DNA of 64,000 bases from Kingdonia uniflora (GCA_014058105.1 JACGCM010002624.1:1-64000); one strand, 5' to 3'. Positions 12,383-23,300 are shown, counted from the first letter of the stretch. The notes: generated by a model not told the origin, from the sequence alone. Translations and numbers: made by a program.

Positions 12383-13309
12383 ATGGCAGCTATGAGAAGA
12401 GGTGTTCTGATTTTGTTCCTGATTGTTTCCGTTTCCTGCGCTAGCCTAGAAGCTCGTCCAACATCTCCTCAGACGTCGTATGATCAAGAAGCTATACCTT
12501 GGTTTTTTCGTCACCGATTTCGCTGGTTCAGAAAACCATTACCTCGATTAGTCCCTCTCCCTCCACCTCGCCATTATTTGGTTCCTCCTTCCGAGCTTCT
12601 TCCGCATCCTTTTCCTAAAGTTACCCCATTGCTTCCTATGCCCACATCTCCAGCCCACCCTTTGCCTCCTCCGTCTCCTACTCCAGCCCACCCTACTTTG
12701 CCTCCTCCCCCTACTACACCTAAGATCGTTACGCCTCCAGCTTCTAAGATCGCTACGCCTCCATCACCAGCCCCAACCCATTCTACTTTGCCTTCTCCGC
12801 CTTCTACTCCTAAGATCGCTATGTCTCCGTCTCCTACTCCAGCCCACCCTACTTTGCCTCCTCCCTCTACTACTCCTAAGATCGCTACACCTCCATCGCC
12901 AGCCCGTTCTACTTTGCCTTCTCCATCTCCTACTCCTAAGATCTCTAGGTCTCCGTCTCCAACCCACCCTACTTTGCCTCCTCCCCCTACTACTCCTAAG
13001 ATTGCTACGCCTCCATCTCCAGCAAGCCCTTCTTTTTCGCCTCCTCCTCCTCCCGCTCCCAAGACCATTGTTCCTCCATCTCCAGCACGCTCTTCTTTGC
13101 CTTCTCCTCCTACTCCTAAGATCCAGCAATGTTGGTTGACACTTCGCAGTGCAGCATGTATACCCCAGTTTCTTCGACCGATTCATAGAGGTCGTATCAG
13201 TATTAGTTATCCGTGTTGTGCTGCGTTCAACAATCTTAGTAGTTTCTGTAAATCGAATATGTTTGGGCTTTATTCGGATCCGTTTAAACATTATTGTAGT
13301 GTTCAGTAA
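12383..13309 (+). CDS. Secreted proline-rich protein with C-terminal prolamin-like (ECA1/EC1-type) six-cysteine domain
   Basis: An intact 308-residue single-exon ORF. Residues 1 to about 22 form a signal peptide (MAAMRRGVLILFLIVSVSC). A basic/aromatic segment with FRHRFRWFRKPLPR follows. Residues about 55-245 are a proline-rich spacer built from irregular repeats of the type TLPPPPTTPKIATPPSPA. The last 65 residues hold six cysteines spaced C-x8-C-x18-CC-x9-C-x15-C, starting QQCWLTLRSAACIP and ending YCSVQ. This matches the plant prolamin-like family (PF05617) to which egg-cell EC1 and ECA1-type secreted proteins belong; such proteins act extracellularly, often in reproductive tissue. The long Pro-rich spacer is unusual, since typical members are near 150 residues or less. 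The product is probably cell-wall associated. A frameshifted tandem copy lies 4.9 kb downstream. Confidence 0.82.
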   Translation: MAAMRRGVLILFLIVSVSCASLEARPTSPQTSYDQEAIPWFFRHRFRWFRKPLPRLVPLPPPRHYLVPPSELLPHPFPKVTPLLPMPTSPAHPLPPPSPTPAHPTLPPPPTTPKIVTPPASKIATPPSPAPTHSTLPSPPSTPKIAMSPSPTPAHPTLPPPSTTPKIATPPSPARSTLPSPSPTPKISRSPSPTHPTLPPPPTTPKIATPPSPASPSFSPPPPPAPKTIVPPSPARSSLPSPPTPKIQQCWLTLRSAACIPQFLRPIHRGRISISYPCCAAFNNLSSFCKSNMFGLYSDPFKHYCSVQ

Positions 13310-13310
13310 C

Positions 13311-13338
13311 AAAAAACCTTAATTAGTTAAGGTTTTTT
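13311..13338 (+). terminator. Perfect 12-bp-stem hairpin immediately after the prolamin-like gene stop codon
   Basis: AAAAAACCTTAA, loop TTAG, then TTAAGGTTTTTT, two bases after the TAA stop at 13307-13309. It resembles a stem-loop with T run, but nuclear mRNAs do not use such terminators, so its role is open. The paralogous copies at 18.05 kb and 20.97 kb keep only one half of it. Confidence 0.4.
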
Positions 13339-13339
13339 T

Positions 13340-14304
13340 TTATAGCACTTTTAGATTTGTAGTAAGTTATTTGATATTAATAAGAATCGAAGTTTCTTTA
13401 AACTCAGTATTTACTTGTTCATCACATAGGATTGTGTTTAAAGCGTATATCATAAAACTACTCCGCATGTATGATGTTTACGTAGAATCAAAGTTTAAAG
13501 CTTAGATTCAAATTTTGTAGTTAGATTCAAATTTTGTAGCACCTTTAGATTTGTAGTAAGTTATTTGATATTAATAAGAATCGAAGTTTCTTTAAACTCA
13601 ACATTTACTTGTTCATCATGTATCATAAAACTACTCCGCATGTATGATGTTTACTTATATTCAAATTTTGTAGTTAGATTCAAATTTTGTAGTTAAAGAG
13701 GTCTTTCTTTTGATGGAACATAAGAGACAGGTCTTTCTTTTGATGGAACATAAGAGACTGTTTTATGAAGTGGAAAACATCTTCAGACTCGACTTGGATA
13801 CATGTTTAGACACCGGAAAAAATCAATCTAAATCTACCATGTTTAATTTACATGCCTTAATCTACCATGTTTAATTTACATGCCTTTAAAAAAACTTGGC
13901 CTTTGTTGAGCTCTAATTGGATAAGCAAGCCTGATTCCAGTTGAATAGGAGTTTGGTCATGGTGGAATTGACATGGAGAGTTGCAAACAACGAAATTCTC
14001 TTTCACATGCAACAATCCTTAGAAAAATAGAGTTCGTCAAATTTCACGGTTCTTCGACCATGTCAAGTTGACCATTCACACATCTCAATGTCATGTACAT
14101 AAAAAAGAAACAATGCCTAAGAGAAAATTTCACAATATTCTTTTATTTCCTCTTTATTTCCTCGTTAACCAAATACAATACAATGGCTGTCATAACTCAT
14201 CGATAATGAGTTACTCCAGTAAGCTGTTAAATGTTACAACATATTCTCCTCAAACTTGGCTTGTAATCCGTTACTCAGAGATTTACACTTCTTCATGCCT
14301 ATAA
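13340..14304. repeat. 3' flank of the first prolamin-like gene, with internal short tandem duplications
   Basis: The block is homologous to 18.05-18.8 kb (direct) and 20.2-20.95 kb (inverted). Internal duplications include the TTTGTAGTAAGTTATTTGAT region (13360 and 13552), a 29-base GTCTTTCTTTTGATGG unit repeated at about 13701-13758, and a repeated CTACCATGTTTAATTTACAT (about 13836-13882). No conserved ORF. Confidence 0.75.
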
Positions 14305-17000
14305 TTAATTAACTGCTACAAAAGGAGCTCTGTTTGGCGATACCGTACACGTCTGTTGTTTATATTGTTGTTTTTGTTGAATTTTGCCTTCTACATTCTT
14401 GGTCGATGATCTCATATTTGCCACCAATTCGCCTAAAGCAGGTGTCCTCAACTCTTCTATAGATGCCAATGTTGGAACTGCTATTGTTTGCTTTTCCGGG
14501 GTTCTGCTCGTTAGATCATCCACCTGCTCAAAGATAAACTGTTTATTAGATTAAAGTTACCGATAAAGTATGCAACATATTGAAGAAGACAAAAACAGTT
14601 CAGGAAAAAGTAACGATTATATAGAAAGTCGTCAATGAGAATCGGGAATGTTTAGGTCATGCTCAACTAAAAAGAACGTCTGAAATTGGGTAGAAATTAT
14701 GCCTAAAAATAATAGTTAGAGAGACTAAAAAACCAATGCCATTAAAAGCAAGTTTAGTACACTCTCAGAGGGAGAACTAAAAAAATATTAACAGTCGATT
14801 TCTCGATTTTAAGTGTACTGGGAATTGTACATGGACCATGTTAATTTTGCAATTTAAATAATTGCGGTGACTACCTTCAAAACCAATAAAAAGAGGGATT
14901 CATTGAAGTCACATTTCCTCTCCATTTGGTTTTGATAAATGCTTATTAAAAATCACTTACAAATTTTGCATTAATGTCTATCATAATTTAAGAGTGGACC
15001 AAGCTTCTATCTTGTGAGTGATTAGTCTAGATGTTCAAGAATATTTTCTAACAAGCCTTAAGAAATTGGAAGTAAGGAGTGTGTTCCAAGTAGACGTACC
15101 GAGTATTCTTTTCTAAGGCATTGGTCTGCATTATTTCTGATTCAAGATATGCCTTCACCATGGTTATCTTGCACTGATTTAAGCTGATCCAAACTCAAAT
15201 GTGATAAAGATTCTATTTCCTTCTTAGCTTCATAGTCCAGCTGAAGCGATTCTGTCATTTACAAGATTTTTCCTGGTAAGGACAGACACAAGAGTGGTTT
15301 TCCACTAGAATGAAAACTCAAATTAAAAGATCTTACCGTTAACCGTTGTCAGCAGATCACAAGCTCTAGAATTAAATTCTGCATCAGTGCTTGACAATAT
15401 AGAAACAATTTTTTTAAAAGCAACTTGATTGCCAGAACATTTATCCCTGCAAAGGAATAACCAACAGTTTTGCGAGAAAATGATTAGTAGAAGTCTGGAG
15501 ACAACAACATCCATTAAACAAGGGAATACAAAAACTTACGCAACAATAGACTCGATCTCTGCAGTACAGCATTTAATTAGTTGATTTATGCCTAACTGAG
15601 CATCTTCCCAATGTTTCCTAGAAGAATCCACTTTATTTGAACTGCATACCAAGAACAGATAAGAATTATCTAGCAGAAAGAAGAAGGTTTACATAATATT
15701 ATTTTCAAGAAAAATTATAGAAGGCCAAGGGTTCTTTCCATAGGCATCAACTTGCATTTCGATGGTTCTCAAAGGCTTGAAAACTTACCATTCCTGAAGA
15801 TTGCTTTCTATTGCTGCCTTTGTCTCAGCAGCTGAAAATGTATCGTCCACAAACTGACTTTCTACCTTTTCGATGTATCCTTTCCATTCCTTTCTAGCAT
15901 CAGCTGATATATTTTGAATGTTAACCATCTCCTGTTCCAACATTATCTTTACTTCTGTATTTTCAGTATCCATATTTCTCATGGCCTTTGATACCTGCTT
16001 GTAGTAAAGATCGAAAAAAAATTAGCTTCTGTTCAGTAAAAAAATTCTGGAGACACCCTATATTTTGGGGTCATTATACCTACACCAGTAATTTCGCTAA
16101 AAGGAAGTATCTCTTCATTTACTTATCATGTTTAAGAAAAAGGGATTACCTATTTTGCCAGTGGTAAATGGGAGGAGGTATATCTCCATGTTAAATATTC
16201 AGAGTTGCCAGTGGTAAATGGGAGGAGGTATACCTATTTTGCCAGTGGTAAAGGGATTATCAGAATGACTCAGCTGAAAATACAGAATGAGAGCGGCTGC
16301 ATAAAAGAAAGATGGTCTCATTAGTATTGTACGCGAGCTCTTCAAGATTGTATTGCATTACCATAGACAAATTTTACCTGCTATGCTTATTTAACAAGGT
16401 ATCCACAGTGCGCCTTTTAGCCGATCCATGCTCCAACAGACTACAAATTTCATTTGCACTATGCACAACCTCTTCTTCAAGGCCTCTCACTATCGCACCG
16501 CCCTTACCATCCTCCATTAAGGAAATTGGCTTTTTTGGTTTATCTTCCATAGGTTTTAGTGGAGTCTTCAGTAGCTAACAGATCAGTTAACTCTTCATTG
16601 TAAAGCTCCAAAAAGGTCACCTTCATAATATAATCTGCCTTTTGTGCTTCTAAGGTATCAAATATTTGGCAGCCTCAACAGATAATTAATTCTTCTCCCT
16701 AATATAACCAAGAAGATGGTTTGTGTGATTAAACATATAATGTAAGCATCAAACTTCTAAAGATGGATTAATAAATTTCTGCTATATGTATTATACCTTA
16801 TGTTTTGCACCACCTTCCATTGTATATGTCTATCCCGTGCCTGTCTGTCCATAAGCAAAAACTGTGCAGTTAAACCCTTCTAAAACCTCGTCGACTATCG
16901 GAGAGATGGCATGTTCATATATCGACCTTTGCTGTGCTTTAGGTCCAAAACCTTCCAATGTTTTCAATGAGAGATATAAGCATATAAGCCCACATATTCT
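14305..17000 (-). pseudogene. Kinesin-5 pseudogene, copy B (motor fragment joined to tail exons)
   Basis: Reading leftward on minus: [18 protein letters not shown] and the P-loop exon (about 16960-16800), DTLEAQKADYIMKVTFLELY (about 16680-16550), IVRGLEEEVVHSANEI to SAKRRTVDTLL (about 16510-16400). Tail exons follow: MRNMDTENTEVKIMLEQEM (about 15982-15790), SNKVDSSRKHWEDAQ (about 15643-15541), DKCSGNQVAFKKIVSIL (about 15449-15339), LQLDYEAKKEIESLS (about 15250-15160), and the last exon TIAVPTLASIEELRTPAL to NRAPFVAVN (14523-14305). That last exon resembles the kinesin-5 C-terminus. The P-loop lysine codon is TAG (16830-16832), an extra A near 16556 breaks the frame, and the rest of the motor plus most of the stalk is absent between about 16390 and 15990. 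This copy cannot encode a motor, though individual tail exons remain open. Confidence 0.8.
16158..16256. repeat. Short interspersed triplicate of TTGCCAGTGGTAAA
   Basis: TTGCCAGTGGTAAATGGGAG occurs at about 16158 and 16205, and a truncated third copy at about 16239. It lies in the gap where kinesin motor and stalk exons are missing, so it may mark the deletion/repair site. Confidence 0.6.
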
Positions 17001-17234
17001 TCAACAAAGAGATACGTCTAGTTCCTCAAAAATCCTAATTCCAAGTTCCTAATAAAATCGTAAACAGGTCTACACATTACATAGAACCAAGACAATGCCT
17101 TAATTAATCAAATACCTAGAAGAGAGAATCCTATCTGGTTTTCTTTTAGAGTTCCAAGTTGAAAAGCAATTTCAAGTTTGTGTAGAAGTAGGAGTTCAAA
17201 TCCTAATAGAAAACAAACATATCTAAAACTCCTC

Positions 17235-17241
17235 TATATAA
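17235..17241 (+). promoter_or_regulatory. TATA box of the second proline-rich/prolamin-like copy
   Basis: TATATAA at 66-72 bases before the ATG, in the same context as the first copy. Confidence 0.5.
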
Positions 17242-17306
17242 TAAACCAAGGCAATGTTTGTATAAACCATTACTTACAGTTTTGAGTTTGTGTTTCTGTT
17301 TCAGCA

Positions 17307-18031
17307 ATGGCAACTATGAGAAGAGGTGTTCTGATTTTGTTCCTGATTGTTTCCGTTTCCTGCGCTAGCCTAGAAGTTCGTCCAACATCTCCTCAGACGT
17401 CGTATGATCAAGAAGCTATACCTTGGTTATTTCGTCACCGATTTCGCTGGTTCAGAAAACCATTACCTCGATTAGTCCCTCTCCCTCCACCTCGCCATTA
17501 TTTGGTTCCTCCTTCCGAGCTTCTTCCGCATCCTTTTCCTAAAGTTACCCCATTGCTTCCTATGCCCACATCTCCAGCCCACCCTTTGCCTCCTCCGTCT
17601 CCTACTCCATCCCACCCTATTTTGCCTCCTCCTCCTACTACTCCTAAAATCGCTACGCCTCCCTCATAGCCCGCTCAACTTTGCCTTCTCCATCTCCTAC
17701 TCCTAAGATCGCTAGGTCTCCGTCTCCAGCCCACCCTACTTTGCCTCCTCTCCCTACTACTCCTAAGATCGTTACGCCTCCATTACCAGCCCGTTCTACT
17801 TTGCCTTCTCCGTCTCCTACTCATAAGATCCAGCAATGTTGGTTGACACTTCGCAGTGCAGCATGTATACCCCAGTTTCTTCGACCGATTCATGGAGGCC
17901 GTATCAGTATTAATTCTCCGTGTTGTGCTGCATTCAACAATCTTAGTAGTTTCTGTCAATCGAGTATGTTTGGGCTTTATTCGGATCCGTTTAAACATTA
18001 TTGTAGTGTTCATAGAGGTAGCAGAACATGA
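17307..18031 (+). pseudogene. Frameshifted tandem copy of the proline-rich/prolamin-like gene
   Basis: The first 120 residues match the gene at 12383 almost exactly (signal peptide MATMRRGVLILFLIVSVSC and the FRHRFRWFRKPLPR segment). At about 17664-17672 one base is missing relative to copy 1, giving a TAG stop; the same protein continues one frame over from 17681. All six cysteines of the prolamin-like domain survive in that frame (QQCWLTLRSAACIP to YCSV), followed by a short new C-terminus (HRGSRT). The Pro-rich spacer is shorter than in copy 1. If the missing base is real, translation gives only a secreted Pro-rich stub. One base could also be an assembly error, but copy-specific substitutions show this is a true second locus. 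Confidence 0.78.
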
Positions 18032-18044
18032 ACGTTGCAGTCGT

Positions 18045-19450
18045 AGTCGTAGTAAAGGTTTTTTTTTTGTTGGTGGTTTATGATGATAGCCAGTTTAGTC
18101 ATATGTAGTAGGGTTTAAATTTTTTGCCCTTTTAGATTTGTAGTAAGTTATTTGATATTAATAAGAATCCAAGTTTCTTTACTTGTTTATTGTGTTTAAA
18201 GCGTGTATCATAAAACTACTTCGCATGTATGATGCTTATGTAGAATCAAAGTTTAAAGCTTAGATTCAAATTTTGTAGTTAGAGAGGTGTTGCTATTTAT
18301 GGACATAAGAGACTGTTTTATGAAGTGGAAAACATCTTCAGACTCGACTTGGATACATGTTTAGACACCGGATGAAATCAATCTAAATCTGCCATGCTTG
18401 ATGCTGCAATAAATCTGAGTTTATAGATTGGCCTTTGTTGAGCTCTAATTGGATATGCAGCCAGAGTCCATTTCACAGTAAGTGGCAGCAATCCTTAGAA
18501 AAATAGAGTGAGGGGATCAAATTTTAACCTAAGCTATTTAACTTTTCGTCAAATTTCACGTTCTTCGACCATGTCAAGTTGGCCATTCACACATCTCAAT
18601 TTCATGTACATAAAAAAGAAACAATGCCTAAGAGAAAATTTCACAACATTATTTTATTTCCTCGTTAACCAAATACAACATTCTCATTGTAAATACAATG
18701 GCCTGTCATAACTTATCAGATAATGAGTTACTCCAGTAAGCTGTTAAATGTTACAACATATTCTCCTCACACTTCGCTTTTAATCCGTTACTCAGAGATT
18801 TACACTTCTTCATGCCTATAATCAATTAGTTGTTGCAAAAGGAGCTCTGTTTGGCGATACCGTACACATCTATTGTTTATGTTGTTGTTTATGCTGAATT
18901 TTGCCTCCTGCATTCTTGGTCGATGATCTCATATTTGCCACCAATTCTTCTAAAGCAAGTGTCCTCAACTCTTCTATAGATGCCAATGTTGGAACTGCTA
19001 TTGTTCGCTTTTCAGGGTTCTGCTCGTTGGATCATCCACCTGCTCAAAGATAAACTATTTATTAGATTAATGTTACCGATAAAGTGGGCAACATATTGAA
19101 GAAGACAAACAGTTCAGGAAAAAGTAACGATTATATAGAAAGTCGTCAATGAGAATTGGGAATGTTTTAGGTCTGCTCAACTAAAAAGAACGTCTGAAAT
19201 TGGGTAGAAATCATGCCTAAAAATAATAGATAGAGAGACTAAAAAACTAATGACATTAAAAGCAAGTTTAGTACACTCTCATTCAGAGGGAGAATAAAAA
19301 AATATTAACAGTCGATTTCTCGATTTCAAGTGAACTGGGAATTGCACATGAACCATGGTAAAGGCATATCTGGAATTAGAAATAATGCAGACCAATGCCT
19401 TAGAAAAGAATACTCTGTACATTTACTTAGAACACACTCTTTACTTCTGA
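18045..19450 (+). repeat. Left arm of a long inverted repeat
   Basis: The arm is homologous to 19465-20985 read on the other strand. By eye, identity near the centre is about 90%, with substitutions spread along the arm and some indels. It includes the 3' flank of the second prolamin-like copy and, at about 18835-19043, a kinesin-5 last-exon remnant with a one-base loss in its CCCCGG run. The stem closes with ACTTCTGA (19443-19450). A related single-orientation sequence is at 13.34-15.15 kb. Confidence 0.9.
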
Positions 19451-19464
19451 CAAGCGTGAGGAAA
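19451..19464. other. 14-nt loop of the long inverted repeat
   Basis: CAAGCGTGAGGAAA separates ACTTCTGA (19443-19450) from TCAGAAGT (19465-19472), the innermost paired bases. The sequence just right of the loop matches 15.06-15.15 kb, so the right side carries the ancestral junction. Confidence 0.85.
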
Positions 19465-20985
19465 TCAGAAGTAAGGAGTGTGTTCCAAGTAAATGTATCG
19501 AGTATTCTTTTCTAAGGCATTGGTCTGCATTATTTATGATTCCAGATATGCCTTCACCATGGTCCATGTACAATTCTCAGTGCACTTGAAATCGAAAAAT
19601 CGGTTGTTAATATATATTTTTTCCTCTGAATGAGAGTGTACTAAACCTGCTTTTAATGACATTGGTTTTTTAATCTCTCTATCTATTATTTGCATGATTT
19701 CTACCCAATTTCAGACGTTCTTTTTAGTTGAGCATGACCTAAACATTCTCAATTCTCATTGACGACTTTCTATATAATCGTTACTTTTTCCTAAACTGTT
19801 TTTGCCTTCTTCAATATGTTGCCCACTTTATCGGTAACATTAATCTAATAAACAGTTTATCTTTGAGCAGGTGGATGATCCAATGAGCAGAACCCTGAAA
19901 AGAGAACAATAGCAGTTCCAACATTGGCATCTATAGAAGAGTTGAGGACACTTGCTTTAGAAGAATTGGTGGCAAATATGAGATCATCGACCAAGAATGC
20001 AGGAGGCAAAATTCAGCATAAACAACAACATAAACAATAGATGTGTACGGTATCGCCAAACAGAGCTCCTTTTGCAACAACTAATTGATTATAGGCATGA
20101 AGAAGTGTAAATCTCTGAGTAACGGATTAAAAGCGAAGTGTGAGGAGAATATGTTGTAACATTTAACAGCTTACTGGAGTAACTCATTATCTGATAAGTT
20201 ATGACAGGCCATTGTATTTACAATGAGAATGTTGTATTTGGTTAACGAGGAAATAAAATAATGTTGTGAAATTTTCTCTTAGGCATTGTTTCTTTTTTAT
20301 GTACATGAAATTGAGATGTGTGAATGGCCAACTTGACATGGTCGAAGAACGTGAAATTTGACGAAAAGTTAAATAGCTTAGGTAAAAATTTGATCCCCTC
20401 ACTCTATTTTTCTAAGGATGCCACTGACTCCTCATTGTGAAAAAGAATTTTGTTGTTTGCAACTCTACATGTCAATTCCACCATGACCTAACTCCCATTC
20501 AACTGGAATCAGGCTGCTTATCCAATTAGAACTCAACAAAGGCCAAGTTCTTTTAAAGGCATGTACATTATCTATAAACTCAGATTGATTGCAGCATCAA
20601 ACATGGTAGATTTAGATTGATTTCTTCTGGTGTCTAAGCATGTATCCAAGTCGAGTCTGAAGATGTTTTTCACTTCATAAAACAGTCTCTTATGTCCATC
20701 AAAAGCAACACCTCTCTAACTACAAAATTTAAATCAAAGCTTTAAACTGTGATTCTGCATAAACATCATACATGCGGAGTAGTTTTATGAGACACGCTTT
20801 AAACACAACTTTTACAAGAATCCTATGTGATAAACAAGTAAACACTGAGTTTAAAGAAACTTGGATTCTTTATATCAAATAACTTACTACAAATCTAAAA
20901 GTGCGATAAATTTAAACTAAACTGGCTCTCTTCATAAACCATGAAAACAGAAGAAAAAAAACCTTAACTACGAACGAATTTGTGC
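19465..20985 (-). repeat. Right arm of the long inverted repeat
   Basis: Inverted counterpart of 18045-19450, ending near 20985 where the homology to the 3' flank of the prolamin-like gene stops. It holds a kinesin-5 last-exon remnant at 19868-20085, now on plus, with the same one-base loss as the left arm. At about 20420-20530 it keeps sequence also found at 13.92-14.02 kb but replaced in the left arm, so it is not simply a copy of the present left arm. Confidence 0.88.
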
Positions 20986-21059
20986 GATAATATTTTTAAT
21001 TAAATTATTTGGAGCCTAAAATTTGTGTTTGTTATTTGTTTTTTTTAAGCCTCCGAAAA

Positions 21060-21656
21060 AACTAAGGCCGTAAATTGCCGAATCAACGTTGTACGCAGAT
21101 GGTATGTTTTCGAAAATTTTCATCTTTATGATATGTATAAGTTTTTAATTTTAAAGGCCACGAGTTGCCGAATTGCTGTTGTTCACAGATGGTATATTTT
21201 AGAAATTGTTTTATCTTGTAAAGGTATAAAATCCTCATTGAAAAGTACAATGAGGCTCAAGCTGCTCAAACTCAACCAAAAACCGAGATTGAAGTAAAAG
21301 AATTTCTTAGTGCGAATACTATTATGATTCCCGAGTTTTTGAAAAGCGAAAAAATACAAAGGGTATGTATTATTTATCAGTGTCTATTATGGTGTTAGCT
21401 GATGTATGATGTATATAAACACAAAAACATTATGTGTATCTTTTTCATAAATGCATTTTTTGAGTTTTATGGACGAGAAGTTCATGTGACTCGGGAAGAT
21501 TTTGATAGACCAATGCTTGAATTTCGCTCACCGGTACGGACGCAAAGTGATGTTGGAGATGGAGACGGATTTTATTTTTCCGTTGATATCGAAGTTCCGG
21601 TTTTTAAGCAGTTCCTCATGAAGTACAAGTCTGACCTTTGGGCAGAAATGACGTGA
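21060..21656 (+). pseudogene. Unidentified gene fragment related (inverted) to the 8.9-9.25 kb exons
   Basis: Plus-strand exon-like pieces read KILIEKYNEAQAAQ with TEIEVKEFLSANTIMIPEF (about 21225-21360), then FEFYGREVHVTREDF to VFKQFLMKYKSDLWAEMT (about 21455-21653). The first part and EFYGREVHVTRE match minus-strand sequence at 9250-8850 (EFYEREVRVPRE). Repeated GCCGAATxxxxGTTGTxCxCAGATGGTAT motifs at about 21073 and 21170 are shared as well. I do not recognise the protein family. No start or complete structure could be set. Confidence 0.4.
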
Positions 21657-23300
21657 CCCATAACTTCAAATTTTAGAGCTAACCAGCTGCGAGAACAACT
21701 AAAATTCTTCAGAGTCAGACTATGGTAAAAACAACCCTTTGGTTCATTTATTTTTTTGAAATATAATTGAAATTTATACAGTGAAATATGAATTGGTAAC
21801 CTGCTAACTCTAGGACTGTGATTCCAGTGAAGTGGACGCACCGGAAATTGACCAACATTATGGTCTTGAGGCTCAGAAAATTCAATTTAAGATTTGAATT
21901 CCATGTTTTGCGATTTGATACTTGTACCATTTTACATTCTTGACTAGACACGCAAAAACCAATGCCAATACTACCATATAAACCCAAACCATTGTATCTC
22001 GCAAGTAAAACCGGCAATCTTGAGTAAGATGAAAATCTAGTTTTGAAGACTTTAAAATAGTTAATTTTAGCTAGAAAATAAGATTACAAAATATGAGGAG
22101 AGAGGGCATACATTGTTGAAGAATTGATTGTATCAATCACTGACTGATGCGAGGAAGAGATAACGAGATGAGGAAACAAATGGTGTTTGATTTAAGAGAG
22201 ATGAGGGAACAGAGGAGGGAGATTGGGAGAGAAAAAGAGGAGATCAGTGGTGTTTGATCCTTATAATTTCTCCACTAGAATCGTCTAACTCGGTTGAATC
22301 TGTAAAATGTGAAGTTAGGGTTTGAAAGTTTCCTATCTTAAAGCTTGAAATCCTTCAAGATTGTAGTAGAGAGATGATTTTGTTTTCACTCATAGTAACT
22401 TAGTATTTTCGCTTACTTGACTAAGTCAATAGAGTCAAAACGAAGTTGACTCCGGCGGTTGACGACGAAAAATCAAATTTGGGGTTTCAAGTCTAAGAAA
22501 TGCCAATTGTGGGGGTTATGCCAAAGTGGTTCAAAATATTGGGGTCCAAAGTCTAAAAAGCTCATCTTAAAATCGGCCACACATATACCAAATTTACAAA
22601 TTATTGTATATCGCGTGTGTCTGATTGCTGGTATATATCTAAGAGAAGACATTGTAGAAAATTTATAGGAGTCAAACCAGACACTAAATCTGGTGTAATA
22701 CCCTGCAATGCATTTCCACGGTTATAACTAGTGGTATCAAATTATGGGAGCATGGTTGGTTCTGCAATTGCGGCTGGAGATACTGCATGAGTCCGTAAGT
22801 CCTGGTGCCTACATAAGAGTATATGTGAAAAGTGTAATTTCATCCAGTATCTCGTGCTCTCTTTGTAAACTCCGATAGAGTAATATACCACCCTTTCCAA
22901 AGTCTGTCTATTATAGAATCTCCCTCTGGTTAAAGGTATCAAGAGAAAAGGTTGTGGAAACCAAATGAGAACCTCAGAATCAACTAATCAATGCAGTATT
23001 AGATATCTAGGTAAACGAAAATATGCAAGTCATACTCTTCAATAAACCATGAACAAGTTCAAATATAACATTAATTCTCACGATAGTCCAAACACTGACT
23101 CTGTCTCTGCCTTTTTAAACCTCGTAATAGATAGTTACTACTTGCTAGGTTTGCTATATCTCTTAAAGAACTCTTTATGCAAATAATTAATATTTTTAAT
23201 AAATACCAAAAAGGGTTCCCTAATTCTAAATTCTAAATTCTAAATTCTAAATTCTAAATCAATCATCATAAAAAAAACCTAAAATTGAGAAATTGAAACA
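21657..23300. other. Intergenic, no gene recognised
   Basis: AT-rich sequence with a short tandem TTCTAAA repeat at about 23223-23258. The only ORFs are short and unlike any known family. If the exon at 23304-23390 is active, its remaining exons should lie here on minus, but I could not find them. Confidence 0.45.

Noticed and set aside
12574..13312. Two long minus-strand ORFs (Gly-rich and Arg-rich) opposite the proline-rich gene
   Set aside because: They are shadows of the CCN-rich repeat: proline codons read antisense give glycine, arginine or tryptophan. No start context or family match.
18045..20985. Inverted repeat as a fold-back read artefact
   Set aside because: Arms differ by scattered substitutions and indels, and the right arm keeps ancestral sequence absent from the left. 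An artefact would be an exact mirror.
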